A DNA stretch of 64,000 nucleotides from Methanocorpusculum sp. (GCA_029987235.1 DALTWF010000006.1:1-64000), one strand, 5' to 3'. Positions 50,442-60,014 are shown, counted from the stretch's first letter. Made by a program: numbers and translations. Notes: generated from the sequence alone by a model not told the origin.

Positions 50442-52547
50442 TTACACTCTTCTGAGTACAACACATGCCGCAACAAGTCCTGCAAGAACTGCTGCAAGCG
50501 GGGCACAGGATTTCGGTGCTGCAGTCGGAAATCCGGTATTATGCGCAATTGTTACCGTATCATTTGCAGCAAAGTCCAGCACACTCAAAGACGTCGGAAC
50601 TTCATCCTCAGTTGAAGAAATGGAGGTAATCTCATAATCCCAGTAGCAGTTATCTTCGTCAAGGTCAATAAGTACCAGGTCATTGATGGGGTTATCACTG
50701 AAGGCAAAGGACTTATCCGACATCTCCGATAAGATATATTCCGACTCATCAGACATGTAGTCAAGCAGCGGAGTAAACCGGTCGCCCTTTTTAATTTCCT
50801 CACTGCCCCAGAGATTCAGACGCGGAGTGGAGTCACTGCCCTCTGTTTCAGAGTTCACCGTTAAATCATAAACCTCTCCTGTTTTGTCATTGACATACGC
50901 CGTAAGATAAGACTGATAGGTGACATCTTTTCCGTCAATGGTTCTTGTCATCTCGCCGTTGATGGTATAAACGGTTTGTACATCTCCGTTTTCGAGTTTG
51001 ACCTCATCAAGATAAAGCGGCGTCACCAGTACGGTCTTGTCCTTATTTTTCAGAACAAAAGCATTGCATTCCCAGTCATCACCGGTCTTATATTCGCCGT
51101 CGGGTAAAAATGCCCAGTTGGCATTTCCTTCGGTTTCTTTCAGTCCCTGTTCTGCTTTTTCCTGACCCACTATGTAAAATTTATCGCCGATACGATACAG
51201 GTGGTCAACATAAACCTCTGACTGACCATGGTCATTTTTAATGACAAGTGTTCCGGGTGAGACAGATTTTACAGACGCTTCCTGTGTATAACCCCCTGCT
51301 CCGGTATCTGCCGAATAGGTGTACTCTGCATCATATTCACTGTTCAGAAGAGTTGCATACCCTTTAATGAACTCGGACCACCCTCCGTTGGACAAGGTCA
51401 TTCTGCTGCCCACATCTTCCGGATAGAATTTCGCAACATTGGCAATGGCTAATCCGTTTGCATAATCATGTCCGCTATTTGATTTGGCAATTATGACACA
51501 CTGCTCTACTGCATTCATCAGATTTACAGCATTGTCTTTAATACTGCCCTCTGCAATACTGTTCAGAAGCCAGGAAAAGTCATAAAGATCCATAATATCT
51601 TCATCATCTCCACTGAATTTCTCAGTATTGGAATAGATATAACCGAGAGCTTCCTGTGCATCGGAATCGGTTACCAGATTTTTAAGCGAGCCACCCACTT
51701 TGTCAATGCTGTATACAACATTGTCAATTTTGCTTAAATCAATGAGCGAGTCTGTTTTTGATGCATCTCCGTCAGCAAGATACCTGTCGATGATAACTGA
51801 TGCGATATCGACCGGATTCTTTGATGCAGACGGGGAAAGTGCTTGTGAAATACCGGTATAATCTAATCCGCTGCTCGGCTCGGTTTCTTCAGAGGCAAGC
51901 ATGTAGTATCCATAGTTTTTAACCGTGTATGCTGCTTCAAGACTTGCCATATGGCAGGCGTCATAGATAATAATGTCGAACTTTTTATCAGTCAGTGAAA
52001 GCGCCTGTCCAATCTCATCGTTTGAAATATTGTGACCTTTATTACCTATTCCGCTGTATCCTCCTCCGTGATCCCATAATATGAGATAACGGTGAGCATC
52101 GGAAAGACCGTGTTCTTTTGCATAGGTATTTGCATACCGGACGGCATCTTCAAGTCCTGCTTTTGAACCGGTCGGCGAGGGAAGCCTGGCAAGGACTGAT
52201 GAGGTTACAGTTCCGTTGTCAGAACCGATTTTGCCGTCTGCAAGAAAATCATCGGCAAGTGTTACATAATCTGCAACTGCAGTTCCCGGATTCCAGCCCG
52301 TTTTTTCGGCACTTCCGTAGAATACAAGGAATTCGCCGCTTTCCGGATCCCATGTTCTGAGTAAATCAACCAGATTTGCTGTTGCTGCAGAACCCTTATC
52401 TTCAAGATCAACACCGATTATATAAATCATAAGAAATACATCATCTGATGCAGCTGCAGCAGGTGCTGAAAATGCGGCAGCTGCGACAAGGACCGCAAGC
52501 ACAGCCATGAGTGTTTTTACCGTTTTTGCTTTAGTTTCGGTATTCAC
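50442..52547 (-). CDS. Secreted clostripain-family (C11) cysteine protease
   Basis: A 701-aa surface protein. A signal peptide (residues 1-33) is followed by a C11 peptidase domain with the catalytic His in LILWDHGGGYSG and Cys in IIYDACHMASLEAA. The middle is a beta-rich region of unknown role. The C-terminus has a proline-rich spacer, about 20 hydrophobic residues and terminal arginines (AACVVLRRV), like the C-terminal sorting anchors processed by archaeosortases. It probably cleaves proteins after basic residues at the cell surface. Self-processing is possible, as in clostripain. Confidence 0.88.
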   Translation of the reverse strand: MNTETKAKTVKTLMAVLAVLVAAAAFSAPAAAASDDVFLMIYIIGVDLEDKGSAATANLVDLLRTWDPESGEFLVFYGSAEKTGWNPGTAVADYVTLADDFLADGKIGSDNGTVTSSVLARLPSPTGSKAGLEDAVRYANTYAKEHGLSDAHRYLILWDHGGGYSGIGNKGHNISNDEIGQALSLTDKKFDIIIYDACHMASLEAAYTVKNYGYYMLASEETEPSSGLDYTGISQALSPSASKNPVDIASVIIDRYLADGDASKTDSLIDLSKIDNVVYSIDKVGGSLKNLVTDSDAQEALGYIYSNTEKFSGDDEDIMDLYDFSWLLNSIAEGSIKDNAVNLMNAVEQCVIIAKSNSGHDYANGLAIANVAKFYPEDVGSRMTLSNGGWSEFIKGYATLLNSEYDAEYTYSADTGAGGYTQEASVKSVSPGTLVIKNDHGQSEVYVDHLYRIGDKFYIVGQEKAEQGLKETEGNANWAFLPDGEYKTGDDWECNAFVLKNKDKTVLVTPLYLDEVKLENGDVQTVYTINGEMTRTIDGKDVTYQSYLTAYVNDKTGEVYDLTVNSETEGSDSTPRLNLWGSEEIKKGDRFTPLLDYMSDESEYILSEMSDKSFAFSDNPINDLVLIDLDEDNCYWDYEITSISSTEDEVPTSLSVLDFAANDTVTIAHNTGFPTAAPKSCAPLAAVLAGLVAACVVLRRV

Positions 52548-52626
52548 TTTGTATCACCTGTGATTATATTGGTGAAGGAAATATAAATAATCTATCAAAA
52601 CAGGAGAGATAAAACAGATACTGCCT

Positions 52627-54648
52627 TTAAAAGACAGGCAGTTTCGGTTTATCTGAAAAGACCGCAAACGCAAGATAGAGGGAAAGAGACAGACATACCC
52701 CGTCTATAAGCAGCAGAACAAACCGTACTTCAGGGAAATCCAGACATGCATTGTATATCATAATGCTGAATGCAGTACCGATAATCAAAAGAGACAGAAG
52801 AAGCTTTGAATATTTTCTTAATACTGCAAATATGCCGAGTATCATCAAAAGTAACGATGCTGCATACAGTGTTATTCCGTCACAGGTCAGGTCAAGGATG
52901 AACGCAAAAGCCGTTCCAAGGCATATCACCGGTGTCAACCGCTTCTTGCCAATGAATAAGAGAAGGATACCGGTAATTAGCAGCATTCCGATTATTACTG
53001 TTTGTCCTGTATTCAGACTGGTTGTGTTCAGTATGTTCACATCGATTATTTCAGATACCAGCCATGAACAGATATACATTGCAATAAAGATATAAGCAAG
53101 TACTGAGCCGCATTTTCTGAAATCAACCCCCTCATCAGAAGTAAGATATTTTTTCAGCGGGATGTTTGAGCGTTCCGAAGCATTGGCAACAGCAAGGTAG
53201 ACAAGCAGAAGTGACTGCAGAACCATGAGAATTACAGCGATGCATAATGCCGGAAAACTGGACTGGAAGAGTTCCAGTATGGATATTATGCCGAATAATC
53301 CGTTAATTCCTGCAAAAATATATTTGTGGCTGTTCTTTGATGTCAGAAGAATCAGTGCAAATATCAGGAGAAATACTCCTGATATGCCGTATGTCAGTGT
53401 ATTTTCAGGAAACAGACCGGTAATGAGTATAAGAGCCGAGTTAAACAGACAGGTTACTGCAACTAAAACACGTTTTTGTAAGACGAGAAGGAGGATTGCA
53501 CAGATTAAGAGGAATATGCCTGATGATGTCCATGGGACAAGAATGCTGCTGTGTCCTGTCAGCAGATTTGCATATTCTGCAGGCAGACTCATTGTTTCAA
53601 GGAAGAGCAGGAAATAAGGTGTTGCCATTAACAGAAATGCAAAGGCCGTAAGATAGTTGCGTACCAGGTGTTTTGCCTCTTCGCTCTTTGATGACAGAAG
53701 CGATTCATCTTTTTCTGCCGGGCAGAGTTCTTCTTTTTCTTCTACTGCTATAGACGAATTTTTCGTTATGGTGAAGTACATTCCCGGAATTACTAAAACC
53801 AGTGCTGCAAGAAATGCGGGTGTCGGCATTTCAGAATAGATGAGGAAGGAGAGTACTACGCCTATTACCGGCGCAAATCCTGATATTGCTCCGGATTTGG
53901 CCGCTCCGAGTTTTCTCTGGGCATAAAGAAGGAAGAATGTAATCATCCCGTAAATGCCTGCACCAAGAAGGAGTAACATGATAATCTGAGTGATGTCAGG
54001 CAGGGAATTGCCCAGGGCAAAGGCTGTAATAAACGCGATTACTGCAATTCCGAGACCTTTTATCAATGCTGTTTCAACCGGGTTTCTTTCGGAAACCAGT
54101 TTCATGAAGTTATAGGAAAAACCGTAACCTATAGTACTTATAATAATAAGGAGAGCTCCTATTGAAAAGGAAAACGTACTGATGTCGGATACGGATAAGG
54201 CAACTGCTCCAAGTGTGGTGAAGATAATTCCTATGCCGAGTCGTTTGGATATTTTTTCTTTAAAAATGAAGAAGGCGATAACAGCGGTTGCAACGGTTGT
54301 CAGATTGGCAAGAACGGAAGAGGTTGCAGCAGATGTTCCGGCTATTCCGAGATTAAGCAGAATCGACCCGGCAGCCCCTGCTGCTACAACACCGAACAGT
54401 TTCAGAAAATCTTCTTTTCGTACATGGCGGGTTTTATCCATCAGCGGGGTTTTCCAGCCGAACAGAGCAATAAATACCATTACCAGTCCTGCACCAAGCT
54501 GAATAAAGGCGGTTGCCATAACAGGGTCGGTGCCGGTTATCAGCAGTTTTGTCAGCGGGTATTTTAAGCCGCTGAACAGTGCTGCAATAAGAGCACAGAC
54601 AACAGCAATGGTATAGAGATTTTTCGTGGTTGTGCTGATTTTGGACAT
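52627..54648 (-). CDS. EamA-family transporter with extra C-terminal membrane domain (paralogue)
   Basis: A 673-aa paralogue of the 45925 protein, with the same layout: an EamA/DMT half (VATAVIAFFIFKEKISKR; GAAKSGAISGFAPVIG), a cytoplasmic linker (residues about 300-330), and about ten helices ending KPKLPVF with the RKCGSVLAYI block. Sequence identity is highest in the EamA helices and around the linker. It lies 93 bp after the solute-binding lipoprotein gene, same strand, which makes a kinase-binding protein-exporter unit conceivable. Confidence 0.82.
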   Translation of the reverse strand: MSKISTTTKNLYTIAVVCALIAALFSGLKYPLTKLLITGTDPVMATAFIQLGAGLVMVFIALFGWKTPLMDKTRHVRKEDFLKLFGVVAAGAAGSILLNLGIAGTSAATSSVLANLTTVATAVIAFFIFKEKISKRLGIGIIFTTLGAVALSVSDISTFSFSIGALLIIISTIGYGFSYNFMKLVSERNPVETALIKGLGIAVIAFITAFALGNSLPDITQIIMLLLLGAGIYGMITFFLLYAQRKLGAAKSGAISGFAPVIGVVLSFLIYSEMPTPAFLAALVLVIPGMYFTITKNSSIAVEEKEELCPAEKDESLLSSKSEEAKHLVRNYLTAFAFLLMATPYFLLFLETMSLPAEYANLLTGHSSILVPWTSSGIFLLICAILLLVLQKRVLVAVTCLFNSALILITGLFPENTLTYGISGVFLLIFALILLTSKNSHKYIFAGINGLFGIISILELFQSSFPALCIAVILMVLQSLLLVYLAVANASERSNIPLKKYLTSDEGVDFRKCGSVLAYIFIAMYICSWLVSEIIDVNILNTTSLNTGQTVIIGMLLITGILLLFIGKKRLTPVICLGTAFAFILDLTCDGITLYAASLLLMILGIFAVLRKYSKLLLSLLIIGTAFSIMIYNACLDFPEVRFVLLLIDGVCLSLSLYLAFAVFSDKPKLPVF

Positions 54649-54741
54649 TTCGGCTTCCTGACGGTTTTAGATTCGGTATGAAAAAATGTATGTGTTTTTT
54701 CATCTCTTTCAGAAGAAAAAAAAGAGATTGGTTCACCTGCC

Positions 54742-56070
54742 TTACTCGTGCAGAATACTGTTTTTGTATCCTTCATCGATTGCCGCATTGCAGTTTTTGT
54801 CAATTGCTTCTGCCGCTTTTTCGGGCGTCAGTCTGCCGGATAAGAGGTCATGCATTACCGGATAGAATGCTGCACGCACACCGACCCAGTTCGGGTTGTT
54901 TCCGGTATAATCCACCACACGCTCTGCATTCTTTGCAAACGCTTCACCGAGGAAAATCTGCGGTCCGTATTCGTTTGCAACGGAATTCAGACATGGAATG
55001 CCGGCTGATGCGTAATCTCTCCATTCCTTGTTTGCATAGATGTAGGAGATGAAATCCTTAACCACTTCGAGTTTTTTCGCATCGCCGTTGTCAAATGCCA
55101 TAAATCCTTCAATAAAGACCGAGGAAAGTCCTTTTCCGTCAGCAGACGGGAAGTTGACAAAGCCCATATCTTTGCTGTTCACTGTATCAACAAATCCCGA
55201 GTTGAAGATGTAGAATGCCAGCTGATTATTGTTAAACAGCACCTGATTGTCTAAAATCTCAAGTATTTCAGCATGCTTCGGATACCAGCCCTTTGCATTA
55301 CCGTCTGAAATCCATTTAAGTGAGGCGATACCTTCAGGCGTATTCATGTTGAAATGACCGGATTCATCAAAAACATCCGCACCGTTTGCCCGCAGTAAAA
55401 TAAGGACGTGTGCATCGCCCTGGTTGTTTTTCGCATACATCAGATATGGGTAACATCCTTGCGGAAGTTTTTCAGCTAATGTGTCAAGAATATCTTCCCA
55501 TTCCTCAAGCGTCCAGTTCTGAATCTCAACTTTATCCGAGATATATTTCTCAAGACCGGCCTGCCGGAAGAGGTCCTTGTTGTAGGACAGGATGTTTTCG
55601 AGGCAGAAGAACGGAAGCAGATAGGTTTTGCCGTTTTCTGCCTGCGATATCTTCCAGAATGACGGACTGACATCGTTTCTCAGTTCATCGGTGATGACAT
55701 CATCAAGCGGTACTGCATAACCATCGTGGATAAACGAGGCGAAATTATTGTAGCCGCCAACAATCAAATCAGCCGCTTTTTTCGTTCCGTAGCAGTCCTG
55801 GATGTTTCTTTCATGCTCAGTCTGCTCAAAAGTGATAATGTCTGCATGCACATCATATTTTGTGTACTGCTCTGCAAACGCCTTCCATGCTTTATCAATG
55901 AAATCAGTCGTTGACCTGCAGTCCGGGTCTGTAAGCGGAATGCAGGTGTGTGTCGGGATTTTAATTATGACATTGACATGTTCTTTTTCGGCAATGCAGC
56001 CGGCGGATGCTGCAAATATACAGATTATAAGCAGTGCTGCAATAAGTATCAGGGTGTGTTTTTCTTTCAT
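54742..56070 (-). CDS. Extracellular solute-binding lipoprotein (family 1-like)
   Basis: A 442-aa lipoprotein: a signal peptide with lipobox SAGC (Cys 25), then a two-lobed binding-protein fold with EQYTKYDVHADIITFEQTE, LPFFCLENILSYNKDLF, WTLEEWEDILDTLAEKL and a C-terminal helix set. This is the pattern of sugar/oligosaccharide-type binding proteins. No permease or ATPase gene is near. Its start overlaps the stop of the hybrid kinase gene by 4 bp, so it is more likely to be a ligand-sensing partner of the kinase than part of a transporter. That role is inference. Confidence 0.85.
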   Translation of the reverse strand: MKEKHTLILIAALLIICIFAASAGCIAEKEHVNVIIKIPTHTCIPLTDPDCRSTTDFIDKAWKAFAEQYTKYDVHADIITFEQTEHERNIQDCYGTKKAADLIVGGYNNFASFIHDGYAVPLDDVITDELRNDVSPSFWKISQAENGKTYLLPFFCLENILSYNKDLFRQAGLEKYISDKVEIQNWTLEEWEDILDTLAEKLPQGCYPYLMYAKNNQGDAHVLILLRANGADVFDESGHFNMNTPEGIASLKWISDGNAKGWYPKHAEILEILDNQVLFNNNQLAFYIFNSGFVDTVNSKDMGFVNFPSADGKGLSSVFIEGFMAFDNGDAKKLEVVKDFISYIYANKEWRDYASAGIPCLNSVANEYGPQIFLGEAFAKNAERVVDYTGNNPNWVGVRAAFYPVMHDLLSGRLTPEKAAEAIDKNCNAAIDEGYKNSILHE

Positions 56071-58223
56071 TTTTTAGTTACCTCATTGAGTTTGTCCATT
56101 AACAGACGGATGTCGACCGGTTTGGTTATGAAATCGTTCATTCCTGCCTCAAATGCTTTCATCTTGTCTTCTTCGAAGGTGTTTGCGGTGCAGGCAAAGA
56201 TATAGACCGATTTTGCGTCTTCTCTGTCAAGAGCACGGATTTTGGCCGTTGCCTCGTATCCGTTCATTACCGGCATCTGAATATCCATCAGAATGACATT
56301 GTAGACATTGGGTTCTGAATCATGGAATTTCTGCACTGCCTCTTCTCCGTTTACGACATGGTCAACCGGGATATTTTCATCCTCAAAGAGTTCCATGAGG
56401 ATTTCCGCATTGATTTCATTGTCTTCGGCAAGGAGAATGTGCAGTTTTGAAGTATCAATTGCAGGAAGGGATTCTTTTACCTTTACCGCTTCTTTTACCT
56501 CGTTTGCATCAGCAATCTTTGACGGAATGACAACGGTAAAGGTTGAACCGGCACCAGGTTCGCTTTCGACCGAAATATCGCCGCCCATCGCTTTTGCAAG
56601 ACGATAGGAGATTGCCATGCCAAGACCGGTACCTTTCTGACTCTGTTCGTTTGCCGAGCGGTCCTGCGTGAATTCATCAAAAATCTTTTCGCAGAACTCT
56701 TTGCTCATGCCGCGCCCGGTATCAGCAATAATAAATTTTGTGGTTACTTCGGCGTCGCCTGTTTTTTCCTGGGTAACAGTAAAGGTAACGGTTCCGTTTT
56801 CCGGTGTAAATTTGGAGGCATTGCCCAAAATGTTAATCAGAATCTGCTTTACCGGGCGTTCGTCAATGTACACGCTCGGGAAGGGGAGTGTGTGTACCGG
56901 GACGAAGTTTATGCCGCGTTTTTCCATTACACCGTGTTCTATCGAGACGACATGGTCGACCAGCACTTCAAGCGAGGTCGGACGCGGGTTTATCTCGACT
57001 TTCCCGGCATCAAGTTTTGAGATATCCAAAATATCATTTACAAGACTTAAGAGATACTGTGCAGACTGATCCATTTTTTCGACATCATCATTGACGCGTA
57101 TGGGGTCGTCTTTATGGAGTTTGGCAAGCTGAATCAGACCGATAATGCCATTGAGCGGTGTCCGGATTTCATGGCTCATATTGGAGAGGAATTCGGCACG
57201 GGCCTTTGCTTCAGCGCGTGCGTTGATTGAAGCATAGGTTGCTCTGTAGAAGAAGATGATAATAACAATAAACACAATGCAGATTACGATAAGGAAACCT
57301 ATGGTGAGGAATTTGAATGAGTTACTTTGTTTATAGTACACATCTGCCGGAATCTCAACAATGCTGTACCATCCATTCAGGGAAAGCGGTCGGATATTTA
57401 TGATGTGCTCTTCTGTTTGTCCTGCGCGGGTGTACAGGGCTTTTGTGGTGACAGCGTTTCCTTCTTCAGCGGCTTTTTCAAATGCATCAATATTTCCTTC
57501 AATTACCATTTCTCCGCTGTCAATGACATCATTGAGGTTGATGCGTTCGGTATATGTGTGAGAGCCGAAGTTTCTGTTAAAGAGATAGTTTCCTTCGCTG
57601 TCGATAAGCGAGGTGTATCCTTCTCCTTTGAAGGATTCCATGGACAGGACATTTTCCAATGCACTGACAGGTCCTGAAACCATTATACCGATATAATGCA
57701 CACCGTCAACGGTAATATCAATCTTTTTGCCGTGAATCAGCAACTGGCGGTAATTTTCCACATGGGTGTCCAGGTTTGCATCATACCGTACGATAAATGC
57801 ATCAGCATCTGCATGTTTTTCAAAAAGCTTGTATTCGTATGGATATTTTACAATATCTCCGTTTGGATAATAGACGTTTCCTTTGTCGTCAAGGAGCATG
57901 AGGTTGACGTTGCTGTCTGTCAGGGAACTTTCAAAATAGAGGTTATCCAAAACATCCTGTGTTGTTTTGGAATGGTGTTCGATATTTGCGGCAAACCGGT
58001 CAAGGTTTGTCATGGTGTCTGAGATATAGGTGTTGAGGGTGATTGCCTGCTGGGCGGAGATTTCTTCGGTATTTTCGACTATGTCAGCATAAATCGATTT
58101 ATCGTAGATAGCGATGTACCCTGCGGTAATCCCGGCAAACAGTGCGACAATTAAGACAATGATACCTATCAGTGTCGGAATCTGCTTTTTGTCCTGGGAT
58201 TTCATCAGATTCTCACCCCGCAT
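56067..58223 (-). CDS. Hybrid sensor histidine kinase
   Basis: A 718-aa membrane kinase. A helix near residue 15, an extracellular Cache-type sensing region (residues about 40-290) and a second helix (about 310-335) precede the HisKA domain with the phospho-accepting His in FLSNMSHEIRTPLNG, HATPase boxes (ILGNASKFTPENG, DTGRGM, GTGLGMAI) and a C-terminal receiver domain with its Asp in VILMDIQMPVMNG. The start ATG at 58223 has a GGAGG site 8 nt upstream; a GTG at 58241 is weaker. No DNA-binding response regulator is adjacent. A poly-C tract lies in the leader. Confidence 0.9.
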   Translation of the reverse strand: MRGENLMKSQDKKQIPTLIGIIVLIVALFAGITAGYIAIYDKSIYADIVENTEEISAQQAITLNTYISDTMTNLDRFAANIEHHSKTTQDVLDNLYFESSLTDSNVNLMLLDDKGNVYYPNGDIVKYPYEYKLFEKHADADAFIVRYDANLDTHVENYRQLLIHGKKIDITVDGVHYIGIMVSGPVSALENVLSMESFKGEGYTSLIDSEGNYLFNRNFGSHTYTERINLNDVIDSGEMVIEGNIDAFEKAAEEGNAVTTKALYTRAGQTEEHIINIRPLSLNGWYSIVEIPADVYYKQSNSFKFLTIGFLIVICIVFIVIIIFFYRATYASINARAEAKARAEFLSNMSHEIRTPLNGIIGLIQLAKLHKDDPIRVNDDVEKMDQSAQYLLSLVNDILDISKLDAGKVEINPRPTSLEVLVDHVVSIEHGVMEKRGINFVPVHTLPFPSVYIDERPVKQILINILGNASKFTPENGTVTFTVTQEKTGDAEVTTKFIIADTGRGMSKEFCEKIFDEFTQDRSANEQSQKGTGLGMAISYRLAKAMGGDISVESEPGAGSTFTVVIPSKIADANEVKEAVKVKESLPAIDTSKLHILLAEDNEINAEILMELFEDENIPVDHVVNGEEAVQKFHDSEPNVYNVILMDIQMPVMNGYEATAKIRALDREDAKSVYIFACTANTFEEDKMKAFEAGMNDFITKPVDIRLLMDKLNEVTKK

Positions 58224-58242
58224 AGTATCTTCCTCCTGCACA

Positions 58243-58253
58243 GGGGGGGGGGG
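58243..58253 (-). repeat. Run of 11 C (minus strand) in the kinase leader
   Basis: Eleven G on the plus strand lie 20-30 bp upstream of the kinase start. Such tracts can change length during replication. It lies between the probable promoter and the ribosome site. Confidence 0.6.
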
Positions 58254-58350
58254 AGTTTCGAGTAGAGTCGTCAGTTTTTTTCACAGGCCTTTTTCTCTTC
58301 CCTATTGATAAATATGAATATTTGTTTTTGAATATAATAAATATATGGTT

Positions 58351-58369
58351 AAAAAAGGAGGTTCCTTTT
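58351..58369 (-). terminator. Hairpin and T-run at the end of the binding-protein gene
   Basis: On the minus strand AAAAGGA pairs with TCCTTTT around a 3-base loop, ending in T. It begins at the stop codon of the 58368 gene. Confidence 0.35.
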
Positions 58370-59141
58370 AATTGAGGTATTTTTTGTTTATTGCGTCAAT
58401 CGTACCGTCTGCAAGGAATTTATCAACGGCTGCATTGATTTTATCCAGAAGTCCGGTGTTGCCCTTTTGTACTGCAATGCCGTAGTCCTCGGTTGCTGAT
58501 TTGTCATCAAGTGCTTTGAAGTGCGGGTTTTCTGAAAGGATGGTTTTGGTCATCTCATTGTCAAAGACGATACAGTCAATTTCACCGGAGTTTAATTCAC
58601 GTACGGCATCTTCTATCTGTTCATAGGAGACGATTTTCTTTGCGATACTGCCGTAACTCGTTTTTACCATGCTTTCGCCGGTGGTCCCTGATTTGACACC
58701 GATGGTTTTTCCTGCTATGTCTTTGAGCGATGCAAGGTTTACTCCTTTTTCAGGATTGTAAATAAAGGACTGCCAGGTGGTTGTGTAGGGGTGAGAGAAG
58801 TCAACGGTTTGTGCACGTTCGGCGGTTATGGTAATTCCGGCAATGCCCATGTCGATATCGCCTGATCTGACCGCGGGAAGTATTGATTTGAAGGGAAGGT
58901 CTTCAAATGCGGGCTGCATGCCGATTTCATCGCAGATGGCTTTTGCTATGTCGATATCGATTCCAACGAGGTTTCCGTTTTCATCATAATAATTGTATGC
59001 GCCGATTTCCGTGTTGACGGCAATAAGCAGTACGGGTTTGGTTTCGGAAACGGGCTCTGTTACGCAGCCGGCTGAAAGGAGAACTGCTGTAAGAAGAAGG
59101 GCTGTGCACAGGATAATGGCTTTTCGGATAATGCGTCTCAC
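58368..59141 (-). CDS. Family 3 solute-binding lipoprotein (amino-acid type), copy 1
   Basis: A 257-aa lipoprotein from the GTG start at 59141: lipobox LLSAGC, then a family 3 binding fold with GIDIDIAKAICDEIG, FEDLPFKSILPAVRSGDIDMGIAGITIT and TIGVKSGTTGES. These bind amino acids or similar small polar ligands. I prefer GTG 59141 to an in-frame ATG at 59207: the signal peptide starts there, and the paralogue at 59223 uses the same GAAGTGAG start context. No ABC permease or ATPase lies nearby. About 65% identical by eye to the next gene in the core motifs. Confidence 0.87.
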   Translation of the reverse strand: MRRIIRKAIILCTALLLTAVLLSAGCVTEPVSETKPVLLIAVNTEIGAYNYYDENGNLVGIDIDIAKAICDEIGMQPAFEDLPFKSILPAVRSGDIDMGIAGITITAERAQTVDFSHPYTTTWQSFIYNPEKGVNLASLKDIAGKTIGVKSGTTGESMVKTSYGSIAKKIVSYEQIEDAVRELNSGEIDCIVFDNEMTKTILSENPHFKALDDKSATEDYGIAVQKGNTGLLDKINAAVDKFLADGTIDAINKKYLN

Positions 59142-59142
59142 T

Positions 59143-59204
59143 TCCGCCTTGTGATATTTTTGAGATATTATATAATATGATTTAGCAGTATATATACTAT
59201 GCGG
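59143..59204 (-). promoter_or_regulatory. Promoter region of the first binding-protein gene
   Basis: Two TATA-like boxes (AGTATATATACTG at about 59192-59204 and ATTATATAATATC at about 59166-59178) precede the GTG. The second is at the distance expected for a near-leaderless transcript. A similar pair (about 60022-60034 and 60042-60055) precedes the paralogue. Confidence 0.4.
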
Positions 59205-59222
59205 CAATAAATAGTATCTATT

Positions 59223-60014
59223 TTACATAAAAGAGGGTATTTTCCCGAGATATTTCTGGTTGATTGCGTCAATGGTTCCGTCTGCAAGGAATTTATCTAC
59301 TGCTGCATTTATTTTGTTCAGAAGTTCCGTGTTTCCTTTCTGGACAGCAATGCCGTATTCTTCTATCGTTGAATTATCATCAAGTGTTTTGAAGTCCGGG
59401 TATTGTTCAAGCATTGCGGAGGTAATTGAGTTATCAAAGACGAAACAGTCAATTTCTCCAATGTTCAGGTCTTTTGCAGCGTCTTCAATCCATTCATAGT
59501 ACACTATTTTCTTTGCGGTGTCTGCACACCGGGATTTCACCAAATTCTCACCGGTCGTGCCTGCTTTGACACCAATAATTTTACCCTTCAGGTCACTACT
59601 ATCTTTCAGGGTGCTGCCGTTTACCGGGTTATAATAAACGGTCTGCCATGTTTTTGCATAGGTATTGGAGAAGTCAACGGTTTTTTTCCGCTCTTCCGTT
59701 TTGGTTATTCCTGCAATCGCTATGTCCACTTCTCCTGCTTCAACCCCGGGCAGGATAGCTTTGAAAGGGATGTCTTCAAATGCGGGTTCCATACCGAGTT
59801 CATCACAGATTTTTTTTGCTATTTCTATGTCGATTCCGGTGAGATTGCCGTTTTCATCATAGAAGTTGTATGCGCCGATTTCCGTGTTGACTGCAATAAG
59901 CAATACGGGTTTGGTTTCGGTAACGGGCTCTGTTACGCAGCCGGCTGAAAGGAAGACGGCAGTTAGAATGAGCGCAGCGCAGAGGATAAGGGTTGTATGG
60001 TTAATGGAGCTCAC
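59223..60014 (-). CDS. Family 3 solute-binding lipoprotein (amino-acid type), copy 2
   Basis: A 263-aa lipoprotein, tandem paralogue of the previous gene. It starts at GTG 60014, has lipobox FLSAGC and shares the blocks ETKPVLLIAVNTEIGAYN, EDIPFKAILPG, IGVKAGTTGE, and the C-terminal IAVQKGNTELLNKINAAVDK. It has diverged in the ligand-facing middle (for example YYNPVNGSTLKDSSDLKG), so the pair may recognise different ligands. There is no transporter partner in the window. Each copy has its own TATA-like promoter. Confidence 0.87.
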   Translation of the reverse strand: MSSINHTTLILCAALILTAVFLSAGCVTEPVTETKPVLLIAVNTEIGAYNFYDENGNLTGIDIEIAKKICDELGMEPAFEDIPFKAILPGVEAGEVDIAIAGITKTEERKKTVDFSNTYAKTWQTVYYNPVNGSTLKDSSDLKGKIIGVKAGTTGENLVKSRCADTAKKIVYYEWIEDAAKDLNIGEIDCFVFDNSITSAMLEQYPDFKTLDDNSTIEEYGIAVQKGNTELLNKINAAVDKFLADGTIDAINQKYLGKIPSFM

